In this document: positions 49,238 to 58,217 of the stretch, piece after piece
Numbering within the stretch: the stretch's first letter is position 1
Layout: each line of letters begins with the position of its first letter
Assembly (NCBI RefSeq): GCF_030296615.1
Contig: NZ_AP027732.1
Coordinates: 3,415,042-3,479,041, forward strand
Direction of reading: 5' to 3'
DNA: 64,000 nt
DNA from: Frondihabitans sucicola
GTDB lineage: Bacteria; Actinomycetota; Actinomycetes; Actinomycetales; Microbacteriaceae
Position numbers and translations under genes: made by a program
The notes under the pieces: generated by a model
What the model was told of the DNA's origin: nothing
What the model saw: the letters and a program-made list of their open reading frames with translations, nothing else
The model's database searches: none

Positions 49238-49543
49238 CTAGGAGCGCACGAGGCGCGCGATCGCGGCAGAGGCCTCGCGGACCTTCTGCTCGGCGACGTC
49301 GCCGCCCTGCTGCGCCGCCTCGGTGACGCAGTGCGCCAGGTGGTCGTCGAGGAGCTGGAGGGCGACGGTCTCGAGCGCCTTCGTCGCGGCCGACACCTGG
49401 GTGAGGATGTCGATGCAGTAGGTGTCGTCTTCGACCATGCGCTGCAGGCCGCGAACCTGACCCTCGGCGCGTTTCAGCCGCTTGATGATCTGGTCTTTGT
49501 CGCCGGAGTAGCCGACGTGCGCCGCGTGGTCGTGCTGTTCCAT
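49238..49543 (-). CDS. csoR: Copper-sensing repressor CsoR
   Basis: A 101-aa four-helix repressor with the Cu(I) ligands C43, H68 and C72 (DTYCIDIL; DDHLAHCV), spaced 25 and 4 residues as in known CsoR proteins. The N terminus adds a MEQHDHAAH metal-binding-like tail. Apo-CsoR binds the GC-rich palindrome just upstream (49564-49578); Cu(I) releases it. First gene of the copper operon. Confidence 0.95.
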   Translation of the reverse strand: MEQHDHAAHVGYSGDKDQIIKRLKRAEGQVRGLQRMVEDDTYCIDILTQVSAATKALETVALQLLDDHLAHCVTEAAQQGGDVAEQKVREASAAIARLVRS

Positions 49544-49563
49544 GATCCTGCCGTCCTCTTGAA

Positions 49564-49578
49564 TACCCCCAGGGGGTA
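49564..49578. promoter_or_regulatory. csoR: CsoR operator
   Basis: TACCCCCAGGGGGTA is a perfect 15-base palindrome about a central A, 20 bases upstream of the csoR start codon. It matches the TACCCnnnnnGGGTA-type CsoR consensus. A further half-site (TATACCCCCA) follows at 49583-49592 and may extend the array. Confidence 0.85.
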
Positions 49579-49611
49579 ATGACTATACCCCCACCCCGTA
49601 TCCCACGCCAC

Positions 49612-49706
49612 CCCCTCCCGAAATCGAAGGGGATCCTCGCTTGCGGCGCAGGGTTATGGGGCAAAACGGGGTGCCGGCTGAAAATCCCCTTCGATTTCGG
49701 GAGGGG
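49612..49706 (-). repeat. Palindromic dispersed element, copy 1 (95 bp, minus orientation)
   Basis: The inverted ends are 23 bases (49612-49634 and 49684-49706) containing CCGAAATCGAAGGGGAT; the middle is 49 bases. Read on the minus strand it matches copy 2 at 59262-59344: both middles are exactly 49 bases, and 22 of the first 24 middle positions agree, including CACCCCGTTTTGCC. It lies between csoR and manB. It may be a REP/MITE-like element. Confidence 0.8.
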
Positions 49707-49812
49707 CGGGATCGGGCGGGGCGGGATCGGGAGGGGCGGGATCGGGCGGGGAGGGGCGGGATCGAGCGGGGCGGGGCTGGGAGGGACGGGGCGGACGGGC
49801 GGGGCTGGGCTG
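49700..49812 (+). repeat. G-rich degenerate tandem tract beside the palindromic element
   Basis: About 110 bases of GGGGCGGGATCGGG-like units with strong purine skew on the plus strand and many G-runs of three to four, so intramolecular G-quadruplexes are possible. A similar tract follows copy 2. No gene is present in 49544-49864. Confidence 0.7.
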
Positions 49813-49821
49813 GGCGCACGA

Positions 49822-49853
49822 CGAAGGCCCACCGTCGAGACGATGGGCCTTCG
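49822..49853 (-). terminator. Terminator hairpin of manB
   Basis: CGAAGGCCCA (49822-49831) pairs with TGGGCCTTCG (49844-49853), 10 bp perfect with a 12-base loop, starting 12 bases past the manB stop on the minus strand. Confidence 0.82.
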
Positions 49854-49864
49854 GTGAAGCAGGA

Positions 49865-51285
49865 CTACGCGCGGATGAGCTCCAGGACGGCGTCGCGGAC
49901 GCGCTGCATGCCGGCGGGAGTCGCGGCCTCGGCGTTCAACCGCAGCAGCGGCTCGGTGTTGGACGGCCGGACGTTGAACCACCAGAACGCGCCGTCGTCG
50001 CTCGTGCCCGACACGGTGAGCCCGTCGAGCTCGTCGAACTCACCCCGGCCGGTGTAGGCCTCGACGATGCGGGCGTAGGCGGCGGGGACGTCGGTGACGG
50101 TCGAGTTGATCTCGCCGGACGCCGAGTACGGCGTGTAGCGGTCGGTGAGCTCGGACAGGGGCGCGCTGCCGGAGCCGAACTCGGCGAGGACGTGCAGCGC
50201 CGCGAGCATGCCGTTGTCGGCACCCCAGAAGTCGCGGAAGTAGTAGTGCGCCGAGTGCTCGCCGCCGAAGATGGCGCCGGAGGCCTTCATCTCGTCTTTG
50301 ATCAGCGAGTGGCCGACGCGGGTACGGACGGGGGTGGCGCCGGCAGCCTCGATGGCCTCGGGGACGGACCGCGAGGTGATGAGATTGTGGATCACGTTGA
50401 TGTGCTCCTCGGGCGAGGCGGCTCGGACGCGCGCGATCTCGCGAACCGCGACGATGGCCGCGACGGCGGACGGCGTGACGGCGTCGCCCTTCTCGTCGAC
50501 CACGAAGCAGCGGTCGGCGTCGCCGTCGAAGGCGAGCCCGAGGTCGGCGCCGTGCTCGACGACGGCCTTCTGCAGATCGACGAGGTTCTTGGGCTCGAGC
50601 GGGTTCGCCTCGTGGTTGGGGAACGAGCCGTCGAGCTCGAAGTAGAGGGGATGATCTCGATAGGCAGCTCGGGCAGGCCGGCCGCGGTGCCGAGGACGGC
50701 GGGAACGGTCAGACCGCCCATGCCGTTGCCCGCGTCGACGACGATCGTGATCGGCCGGATCGCCGACAGGTCGACCAGGGAGCGCAGGTACGCCGCGTAC
50801 GACGGCAGCGCGTCGAAGGGAGTGACCTCACCGGATTCGTCGACGGCTGTGACGCCGTCGGTGAGGAAGGCCGAAGCTCGGTCGCGGATCGACGAGAGCC
50901 CCGTGTCGAGGCTGATGCCCTGCGCGCCCGCGCGGGAGAACTTGATGCCGTTGTAGGTGGCGGGGTTGTGGCTGGCGGTGAACATCGCGGCGGGTGCGTT
51001 GCGCGACCCGGACGCGAAGTAGGTCTCGTCGGTCGAGCACAGCCCCAGCAGGGTCACGTTCGTGCCGCGGGCGGTCACGCCGCGCGAGAAGGCTGCGGCG
51101 AACTCGGGTGAGGAGTCGCGCATGTCGTGACCGACGACGATCTCGGGAGCGGACGAGCCGATCTCGTCGGCGAACGCCGCTCCGAAGGCTTCGACGACCT
51201 CGGGCGTGAGCTGGGAGCCGACCAGACCTCGAACGTCGTACGTCTTGACGAAGGCGGTGAGGTCTACGGGCGAATCAGAAGTCAT
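49865..51285 (-). CDS. manB: Phosphomannomutase/phosphoglucomutase (frame broken once)
   Basis: About 473 aa. It interconverts mannose-6-phosphate and mannose-1-phosphate for GDP-mannose. Visible: substrate-entry FVKTYDVRGLVGSQL, the catalytic phosphoserine loop TASHNPATYNGIKF, the sugar-binding GEHSAHYYFRDFWGADNG and the phosphate-binding RPSNTEPLLRLNAEA. The metal loop DGDADR is out of the intact part but is present downstream of the break. The break is in G4 at 50647-50650; one base restores EIIPLYFELDGSFPNHEANPLEPKNL. Overlaps the DUF3499 gene by 11 bases. Orthologue of Rv3257c. Confidence 0.95.
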
Positions 51286-51487
51286 TCCCCAAAACTACAT
51301 GGCGAACGACCTGCCATCCCTGCGGAGCGGAGAGTCGCTCGGCGTGCCGCGCGCAGAGGTCGTACCCGTGCGGCTCGGCCGTGACGGCCAGCGGGCCCAC
51401 GACGGCCATCGAGTCGGCGTAGTCGTACGTCAGAGTGGCCACGGCCTCGTTCTGGCACGTGACCTTGCTGCAGGGTCGCCCGTTCAT
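51275..51487 (-). CDS. DUF3499 family protein
   Basis: A short 70-aa protein with paired cysteines (RPCSKVTCQNEAV; YDLCARHAERL), suggesting a small zinc-binding fold, and the family pattern ATLTYDYADSMAVVGPLA…HGYDLCARHAERLSAPQGWQVVR. It lies directly upstream of and overlapping manB, the Rv3258c position. Function unknown. The divergent Rv3259-like gene starts 108 bases away, so the promoter regions are shared. Confidence 0.88.
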   Translation of the reverse strand: MNGRPCSKVTCQNEAVATLTYDYADSMAVVGPLAVTAEPHGYDLCARHAERLSAPQGWQVVRHVVLGNDF

Positions 51488-51594
51488 CTCCGATGAGCCT
51501 AAGCCCGGCCGCGCGGGAATCCGGCACGCCGTACCGGCGACGGCGAGGTGGGGATCACGGGTCGTCGAGCTGTCGGGCCGACTACCATGAGCGC

Positions 51595-52044
51595 ATGGCC
51601 AGGTCTCCTCGAGTTCGCACCAGCGGTCGAGCGGGCTTCCGCGACCGGCACGGCCGAGGTCTGCGCTCGTCGGCGACGGGGCCGCACCTCCCGTTCCTCC
51701 GCACCCGCAGCGATCTCTTCGACGACATCGTGGCCGGTGCCGCCCAGTACCTCCGCGAGTTGTGGCCGGACGAACTCGACGACGTCGTCTTCGAGGTCGC
51801 AGGTCTCCCCCACGGGGCCGCCGACCGCACCTTCGAGCGGTGGCACGTCGACCCGGTGCGCCGCCGCATCGTGCTCTACCGACTGCCGATCGAGCGACTC
51901 GCGCGTCAGCACGAGTCCCGGCAGGCGGGCGACGCGGAGTGGCTGCATCGCGCGGCCGTCGAAGGGTACGTGTTCAGAGCGGTCGGAGACCTCCTCGGCA
52001 AGGACCCGTGGGATCTCGCGCCCGACAGGTACCGCGACCACTGA
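51595..52044 (+). CDS. Metallopeptidase-family (Rv3259-like, DUF1025-type) protein
   Basis: 149 aa with the actinobacterial opening GRAGFRDRHGRGLRS and RSDLFDDIVAGAAQYL…LDDVVFEVAGLP…RRRIVLYRLPIERLARQ. The HExxH zinc motif of canonical family members is absent (EWLHRAAVEGYVFRAVGDLLG), as in Rv3259, so peptidase activity is doubtful. ATG 51595 was chosen because conservation begins there; a longer frame starts at 51493. Position opposite DUF3499-manB matches Rv3259. Confidence 0.8.
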   Translation: MARSPRVRTSGRAGFRDRHGRGLRSSATGPHLPFLRTRSDLFDDIVAGAAQYLRELWPDELDDVVFEVAGLPHGAADRTFERWHVDPVRRRIVLYRLPIERLARQHESRQAGDAEWLHRAAVEGYVFRAVGDLLGKDPWDLAPDRYRDH

Positions 52045-52047
52045 AAA

Positions 52048-52123
52048 GCGCCGGCCACCCCGGCTCAGGCGCCGTCCACCCCGGTTCAGGCGCCGGCCAC
52101 CGCGGCTCGGGCGCCGTCCGACG
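52048..52123 (+). repeat. 21-base tandem repeat, about 3.6 copies
   Basis: Units GCGCCGGCCACCCCGGCTCA(g) at 52048-52068, 52069-52089 and 52090-52110 differ at only two to three positions, followed by a partial copy to about 52123. The array fills the gap between the convergent Rv3259-like and DUF5719 genes. Its period is a multiple of three but it lies outside both reading frames. Confidence 0.8.
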
Positions 52124-52129
52124 CGTAGG

Positions 52130-53548
52130 TCAGGGATAGACCTTCACCGGCGTCGACACGGCCGTCGGCGAGAAGAGCGCGTACGCCGCGATCCTGCCCG
52201 AGGCGCTGTAGCTGACTGCCGCCCTGAGCCCGTTCGCCTTCGTCAGCGTGCCCACGGACCCCGTGCTGAGCTTCTGGGTGAGCGAAGCCCCGGCCGGAAC
52301 GGTGAGCGTCGTCGGCGTGCCGCCGATGCTCTGCAAGCGGGCGGAGATGGCCTTGGTCGTCGGGTTCGCGAGCGTCAGGGTGGCGTCCGGCCCCTGGGCG
52401 ACGGCCAGCATCGTCGATCCGGCGAGTGCGGGGGCCGCTCCCACCCAGGCGAGGTCGATCGCGCCGCCCTTCGACACGCTCGACGATCGCACGCCCGCCA
52501 CCACCGGCACCGAAGCCGCGATCGTCGCCGTGTACTGCCCGTTCGGCAGACCGTCGAGGGGCACGTCGGTGACCTGCCCGGCCTGGGCAGTGACCGAGAA
52601 CGTGGCGCCGTTCCCGGTCGGCGTGCGGAGCTGGATGGTCAGGTCGGCGTTGCCCGTGCCCGGCACGAAAGCCCGCAGGATCGTGGTCAGGTCGTCGTAG
52701 CCGTCCTGGCCCGACTTGCTGGTGACCGCATCGCTGTCGCGCACGATGATGCCGGGAATCGTCTGGCGCTTCGAGGGCCCGGCCGCCGCGCTGACGGTGT
52801 CCGCACCGCCCGGCTCGAGGGTGCGGACGACACCGACCTGCAGATTGGCGGTGATCTGGCCGCCGCGGCTGGTGACGTGCACGACGGGCGAGGCGAGCCC
52901 GGTCGCGAACCCGGAGAGGGGGACCGCCTTCTCGCTGTTGGGTGCGACGACGATTCCTTCCAGCCCGGGTCCGTTGACCTTTCCGCTCTCGCCGTAGACG
53001 GCGAGGTCGACGGTCGAGTTGACGTCGGTCGGGTTGACCAGATCGATCAGGGTGGTGCGCCCGGTCTCGGTGGAACCGCCGACGAGCCAGCTCGAGCTCG
53101 TCGGCTCGGAGCACGGCGACGCCGCGAACCCGGTGAGGTCGGTGGACTGCGCGTCCTGGCTCTGAGCACCGGCGACGAGCGGCACGGTCGTGGACCCCTT
53201 CGCCGCGGCGGTGATCAGAAGGGGCTTCGAACGGGTTCCGCCCGGCCCCTTGAGCGTCGACACCTCGGGGGCGTCGCCGTCGCCGGCGCCGGTGACCGTC
53301 GACGCCGAGCCGGTCGCCGACACGCTGGTCGCTGAATCGCCGCTCTGCCCGGCGAGGCGGAGGAGGGACCCGGAGCAGACCCGCTGCTGGTCGAGTGCGA
53401 CCGGGGTGACGACCCGGCCGGCGGGCGTCTCGCTGAACGACGGGAGGGGAAGGGCCGTTGCGGCGGCGATCACGCCCGCCCCGATGGCGAGGGTCACGAC
53501 GCCGATCGCGGCGCGGACGCCGGTGCTGACGTATTTTCGCCTAGTCAT
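52130..53548 (-). CDS. DUF5719 family exported/membrane-anchored protein
   Basis: 472 aa. A signal anchor (AAIGVVTLAIGAGVIAAATALPL, about 13-35) and a large beta-rich extracytoplasmic region with DUF5719 features (RTTLIDLVNPTDVNSTVDLAVYGESGKVNGPGLEGIVVAPNSEKAVPLSGFA…LTLANPTTKAISARLQSIGG). The start overlaps the end of the glycosyltransferase gene by 8 bases, with GAGGAGCGAG as ribosome binding site. DUF5719 genes accompany this type of GT2 membrane fusion in actinobacteria, pointing to a cell-envelope role; the activity is unknown. Confidence 0.85.
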   Translation of the reverse strand: MTRRKYVSTGVRAAIGVVTLAIGAGVIAAATALPLPSFSETPAGRVVTPVALDQQRVCSGSLLRLAGQSGDSATSVSATGSASTVTGAGDGDAPEVSTLKGPGGTRSKPLLITAAAKGSTTVPLVAGAQSQDAQSTDLTGFAASPCSEPTSSSWLVGGSTETGRTTLIDLVNPTDVNSTVDLAVYGESGKVNGPGLEGIVVAPNSEKAVPLSGFATGLASPVVHVTSRGGQITANLQVGVVRTLEPGGADTVSAAAGPSKRQTIPGIIVRDSDAVTSKSGQDGYDDLTTILRAFVPGTGNADLTIQLRTPTGNGATFSVTAQAGQVTDVPLDGLPNGQYTATIAASVPVVAGVRSSSVSKGGAIDLAWVGAAPALAGSTMLAVAQGPDATLTLANPTTKAISARLQSIGGTPTTLTVPAGASLTQKLSTGSVGTLTKANGLRAAVSYSASGRIAAYALFSPTAVSTPVKVYP

Positions 53549-56374
53549 CTCGCTCCTCGTCGAAGGTCGTCGCCGGCTGCTCGGCCTCCGGCTTGCCCGG
53601 GCGGGCGCGGCGGCGGCGCGGTGTGGTCGGGATCGCCAGGAGGAGCGCGGATCCGAACACGATGGCCCAGGTGATCAGGATGATCGGGCGCAGGGCCCCC
53701 GGCAGGGTTCTGAGTCGTGCGCTCCTTGGCGTCGACGTAGCGCCAGAGCTGACCGCTCGTGGTCTTGCCGACGGGCAGGAACAGGGCGTTGCCGTCGAGG
53801 GCTCCGCTGGCGCGCTGCTCGAGGTCGCCGGCCGGACCGTCGTCTTTCGTCGACCCGAGCAGCACGAATCCGACCCCGAGCTCGGAGAGATCCCGCTTCG
53901 GATCGAATCCGCTTCGGCTGACCAGGTTGCCGGCGAGGACGGTGAGGTCACGAGTCGACGACGAGAGCTGCTGCTGGGTGGAATCGAGCGTGGACTGCTG
54001 GTCGAGCGTCTCCCCTGCCCTCGCTGGAGCGACACGGCGAGGCTGCCGTCGGGTTGCGGGGAGAGCACCAGCGTGCCGACGTCGGGTTTTGCAACGGCCT
54101 CGGCGGTGACGTACGCCGACAGGATCCTGCCGGACGACGGCACGATCGTCGCCGTCCCCATGAGCGTCGCGAGGATCAGCGGAACCGAGGCCGCGATGCC
54201 GACGACGCCGAGTAGGAAGCCGAACGGCGGCGTGAAGCGTGGGATGCGGTCGAGTGTGATGCTCGCGGCACCGATGAGGCCCGCGAAATAGAGGCTGAGG
54301 CCGCTTCCCGCCCAGACCCCCGTCGTGCTGCTGCCGACACCGGTGATCTCGAGGTGCGTGGCGCCCACCGCCGACGCGTAGCCGAGCAGAGCCACCGCCA
54401 GGCAGGCGACAGCCGCGCCGCGCGACGGGGCGAACACCGAGAGGGCGGCCAGGATCCCGAGAGGGAGCATGGCGAGGACGATCACGATCGCCATGGTCGA
54501 GCCGGTGATTCCGACGGTGGCCACGAGGTCGGTCCAGCCGTTGAGACCCGTCTCGGGCGAGCCGAGGGCGAGCTGCAGAGGCGAGGCGGCCGCGGAGCGC
54601 GTCGGAACGCCGGGATCGGCGAACACGGCCCACCAGGTGCCGCGCGAGATCTGGGCGATCGCCAGCGGGACGAACAGGGCGATCGCGGGCACGGGGATCC
54701 CGAGCATGCGGTGGGTTCCGCGAGGACGGGTCGCCATCGCGGCCAGCCAGCCGATCACGAGGGCCGGGATGAGCGACGGCGTCGCCGCGGCGACGACGGC
54801 GAACAGGATCGATGCCGTGGCGCCCGCCGCCCAGGAGCGGTGGGACGAGACCATGGCGAGGACGAGGAACGGCAGCGCCACGTGGGTGATGACGGCGCCG
54901 AGGTGTCCTGTCTGAAGGGCGGAGAGCACGGGCGGCGACACGGAGTAGACGAGCGCCGCGACGGCCGGAACCCAGTGCCGATTCGTGACGCGGCGCGCCG
55001 CCAGCCAGGCGCCGATCGCCGAGACGGGCAGAGCGACGAAGAAGAACAGGACGATCGCGGTGGACGGCGACCAGAAGGTGATCGACCCGAGGACGGCGAC
55101 GAGACCCGTGAACGGGTCCGATGGCCCGACGAAGCCGGTGCCGATGTCGTGCCAGCCGTACCCCACGGACTGCCAGAGAGAGCCGAGCGTCGTGCTGACC
55201 GGCAGCAGGCCGCCGCCGGTGACAACGGGCGAGTTCAGAAGGGGAAGAAGGCGACGATTCCGACGACGGCCGCGAGAAGCGTGATCCAGAGTCCCCCAGC
55301 GCCGATGAAGCTCGCCTTGGGCTCAGCGGTGTCCTCCACACCGGCCAGACGTGCGTCGCGCTCGTTGACCCGGCGTTCCCGAAGTTGGGCCCAGGTCGCG
55401 CGCAGCGGACGAACGACCCGCCAGCGCAGCTTCTTCGATCGTGCGAGGTTCACTCGGGCGGCCGAGACGTGCGATCGGCCGAACGCGACCGAGAACGCGG
55501 TGCGGAACTCACCGATCGCGGCACCTGGATTCTTGGCCAGGAGATGCCAGATGGAGCGCAGGATCGCGAGGGGCACGAGACTCAGCCAGTGGAACGGCAG
55601 CGCCGCAGCCGGCGCGTAGACGAGGCGACGGTGCAACTGCGCTGCCCGACGCAGCCTGGATCGGCGCGCGTGACCGCCCTCGGAACGGCCGAAGTCTTCG
55701 GGGTGTCCCTTGCTCAGCACGCGCGCGGACGGAACGAGGACGACTCGGTGCCCTGCTAGGCGGGCGCGCGTCGAGAAGTCGAGGGACGCATCGATGTGGG
55801 GCAGACCGGGATCGAAGCCGCCGAGCGACTGCCAGACGCTCCGCCGCACGAGCATTCCGCCGGCGGCGACACCCAGGACGTCCGCCTGCACGTCGTGCTG
55901 AGCCTGATCGAGTTCACCGGCGATCAGGGCGACCGAGGCACCGAAGCGGGTCATGGTCTCGCCGAACTCGGCGATGACGCCTGGGTCTTCCCAGCGCATC
56001 AGCTTGGGGCCGGCGATGGCGACCGACGGGGCCACCTCGACGGTGGCCATCAGTTCTTCGAGGGCGGCGTCCTCCGGGGCGTTGTCCTCACCCAGGATCC
56101 ACAGCCACTCGTCGTCCTCGGTACCGACGGCGGCGGGTCCGATGGCGCGCAGCGCGTGGGCGACGGCGGCGCCCAGGCCGGTGCCGGCGGGAGCCGAGAT
56201 CAGCTGCGCCGCACCGCTGAGCGAGAGGCGTCCCGCAGGCGAATCCGGCCCTCCGGTGTCGACGACGACCAGAGCCTCCGGGGGTCGCGTCTGGCGCGAC
56301 AGACCCTCGAGGGTTCTGTCGAGGGAGGCCGCCCCTCCCGGGGCGGCGAGGATCGCTGTGACTCTCGGCTGCAT
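53541..56374 (-). CDS. Large GT2 glycosyltransferase fused to a multi-pass membrane module (frame broken at least three times)
   Basis: About 944 aa after repair. Residues 1-300 are a GT-A family 2 domain (VTAILAAPGGAASLDRTLEGLSRQTRPPEALVVVDTGG…WILGEDNAPEDAAL…GGMLVRRSVWQSLGGFDPGL). A helical hairpin follows, then ten or more helices (…GYGWHDIGTGFVGPSDPFTGLVAVLGS…) and a C-terminal extracytoplasmic part ending in a last helix. Breaks: G4 55241-55244 (restores VAFFPLLNSPVVTGGG), C4 54012-54015 (RGQGETLDQQST) and near 53700-53715, where a net +1 is needed. Probable role: envelope polysaccharide or arabinogalactan-type glycosylation; the donor sugar is unknown. Confidence 0.85.
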
Positions 56375-56482
56375 GACGAGGGTGACTCTAAGCGCCCGCG
56401 GGAGGCGGAACGGGGATCAGCCCCGCGCGCCGCAGCGATTCATAGAAACGAATCGGGGTACGTCGACGTTCTGGCGGCAGGG

Positions 56483-56898
56483 CTACGCGCGCTTGCGGAG
56501 TTTGCGACGCTCGCGCTCGCTGAGCCCACCCCAGATGCCGAAGCGCTCGTCGTTCTGCAGCGCGTACTCGAGGCACTGCGCGCGGACGTCGCAGGATGCG
56601 CAGATCTTCTTGGCGTCGCGGGTCGAGCCTCCTTTTCGGGGAAGAACGCCTCGGGGTCGGTCTGGGCGCACAGTGAGTCGGCCTGCCAGGCGAGCTGGCT
56701 GTCTTCGTCTTCGACGACCTTCCGCACCCCGGGAACACCGAGGAGAACGGGATCGACGTGCCAGTCGTCGGGAACCCCGGCGCCGATGTGGCCTGCACGG
56801 CCGGCTCCAGAGCCGGCGTCGTAGAAGTCAGTGCCTTCGCCCGCCCCGAAGGTGTCGTGGGCTGGGTTCTCGTGGGCGCTGCGGTCTTGGATGGCCAA
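56483..56898 (-). CDS. whiB2: WhiB2-type iron-sulfur regulator of division (frame broken once; TTG start)
   Basis: About 138 aa. A disordered N terminus of about 75 residues precedes the WhiB core: SLCAQTDPEAFFPEKGGSTRDAKKICASCDVRAQCLEYALQNDERFGIWGGLSERERRKLRKRA, with four cluster cysteines. The PEKGGSTRxAKxIC string is diagnostic of WhiB2/WhiB. The break is in the AAAAGG tract (plus 56631-56636); one base restores PEKGGSTRD. TTG 56898 is taken as start, because GAGGGGAG lies 7 bases upstream, while the nearer ATG is out of frame and too close. WhiB orthologues control septation. Confidence 0.92.
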
Positions 56899-56949
56899 TG
56901 CGCATCTCCCCTCGTTGCAAGTCGCTCCCCCGGCGGTCGCGATACCTGT

Positions 56950-56965
56950 AATTACACCCGTGTAA
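56950..56965. promoter_or_regulatory. BldD-like palindrome upstream of whiB2
   Basis: TTACACCCGTGTAA (56951-56964) has 6-base arms around CC, about 52 bases upstream of the whiB2 start. The half-sites match the BldD consensus TnACnC/GnGTnA, except that the centre has two bases instead of one A/T. BldD represses whiB in Streptomyces, so the context fits. Confidence 0.5.
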
Positions 56966-57054
56966 CTACCGATACGTCAAGTCGGGCATCATAAAACCCT
57001 CGACCCCCGACTGAGGGTGATTTGCCGGTCGGGCGTGTCGGTCGGGGGACAAAA

Positions 57055-57082
57055 GGAGGACCGACGCATCGTTCGGTCCTCC
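57055..57082 (-). terminator. Rho-independent terminator of galE
   Basis: GGAGGACCGA (57055-57064) and TCGGTCCTCC (57073-57082) form a perfect 10-bp stem with an 8-base loop. On the minus strand it is followed by TTTTG, a classical terminator, 41 bases past the galE stop. Confidence 0.92.
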
Positions 57083-57122
57083 CTGGATGTGCTCGCCCGT
57101 GATCCTGCGCGGACGCCGCCGG

Positions 57123-58084
57123 TTACTCCGCGGCCCTGCGCGCCTCCCAGGCGCTGGACACCATCTCGAGCAGCGAGTGCCGCATCTTCCAGTCGAGATC
57201 GCGGCCCGCCAGGACGCCTTCGGCGACGATCCGCGCGGGATCCCCGGGCGTCGCGGCGCGACCTCGGGGGTGAACGCGATTCCCGTGGCGTCCGCCATGG
57301 CGTCCATGATCTGCTTCACCGAGACGCCTTCGCCGGAGCCGAGGTTGTAGGCGGTCTCGAGCGTGTCGCCGGCGTCGAGGCGCTTCGCAGCCGCGGCGTG
57401 CGAGACGGCGAGGTCGGCGACGTGGACGTAGTCGCGCACGCAGGTGCCGTCGGGGGTGTCGTAGTCGTCACCGTTGATCTTCGGCGTCCGGCCCTCGAGC
57501 AGCGCCTGGAAGACGAGCGGGAACAGGTTGTGCGGACTCGCGTCGTAGAGGTCGCTCTGGCCCGAGCCGACGACGTTGAAGTAACGGAGGCTCGTGTGAC
57601 GCAGCCCGACAGCGACTCCCTGATCGCGGAGCAGCCACTCGCCGATCAGTTTCGACTCTCCGTACGGAGACTCGGGGTTCTTCGGCGTGTCTTCCGTGAC
57701 CGTGGCCGTCGGCGGCGTGCCGTAGACGGCAGCGCTCGACGAGAACACGATCCGGTCGACGCCCCGATCCGCCATCGCCCCGAGCAGGACGCCCGTGCCC
57801 GTGACGTTCTGCTCGTAGGTGTGCAGAGGTCGCTGCACGGAGACGCCGGCGTACTTGTAGCCCGCGACGTGAACGACGCCGGTCACCCCGTGCTCGTCGA
57901 TCGCCCTTTCGACCAGGCCGGCGTCGAGGATCGTGCCGCGGACGAAGGGGACGCCCTCCGGCACGAACGACTCGAAACCCGACGACAGATCGTCGAGCAC
58001 GACCGGCTCCAGCCCCTCCTGAGCGAGTGCTCGAACCACGTGTGAACCGATGTACCCGGCGCCGCCGGTGACCAACCATGCCAT
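57123..58084 (-). CDS. galE: UDP-glucose 4-epimerase (frame broken once)
   Basis: About 320 aa SDR enzyme: NAD motif VTGGAGYIGSHVVRAL, catalytic Ser/Tyr/Lys in FSSSAAVYG and SPYGESK, sugar-binding GDDYDTPDGTCVRDYVHVADLA. It interconverts UDP-glucose and UDP-galactose for envelope sugars and the Leloir pathway. The break is in C4 at 57242-57245; one base restores RRPGDPARIVAEGVLAGRDLDWKMRHSLLEM and a stop at 57123. Confidence 0.94.
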
Positions 58085-58217
58085 GCAGCCAACCTAACGT
58101 GGTCCGGCGGATGATCTCCGTCGGGCCGCGGCCCTTGCGGAAGCCCTTGCGGGGCGGAGAACAACACTGGCAGTATCTGGATGCACGTCAAACAACCGCC
58201 AGCACGGAAGGACTCCC

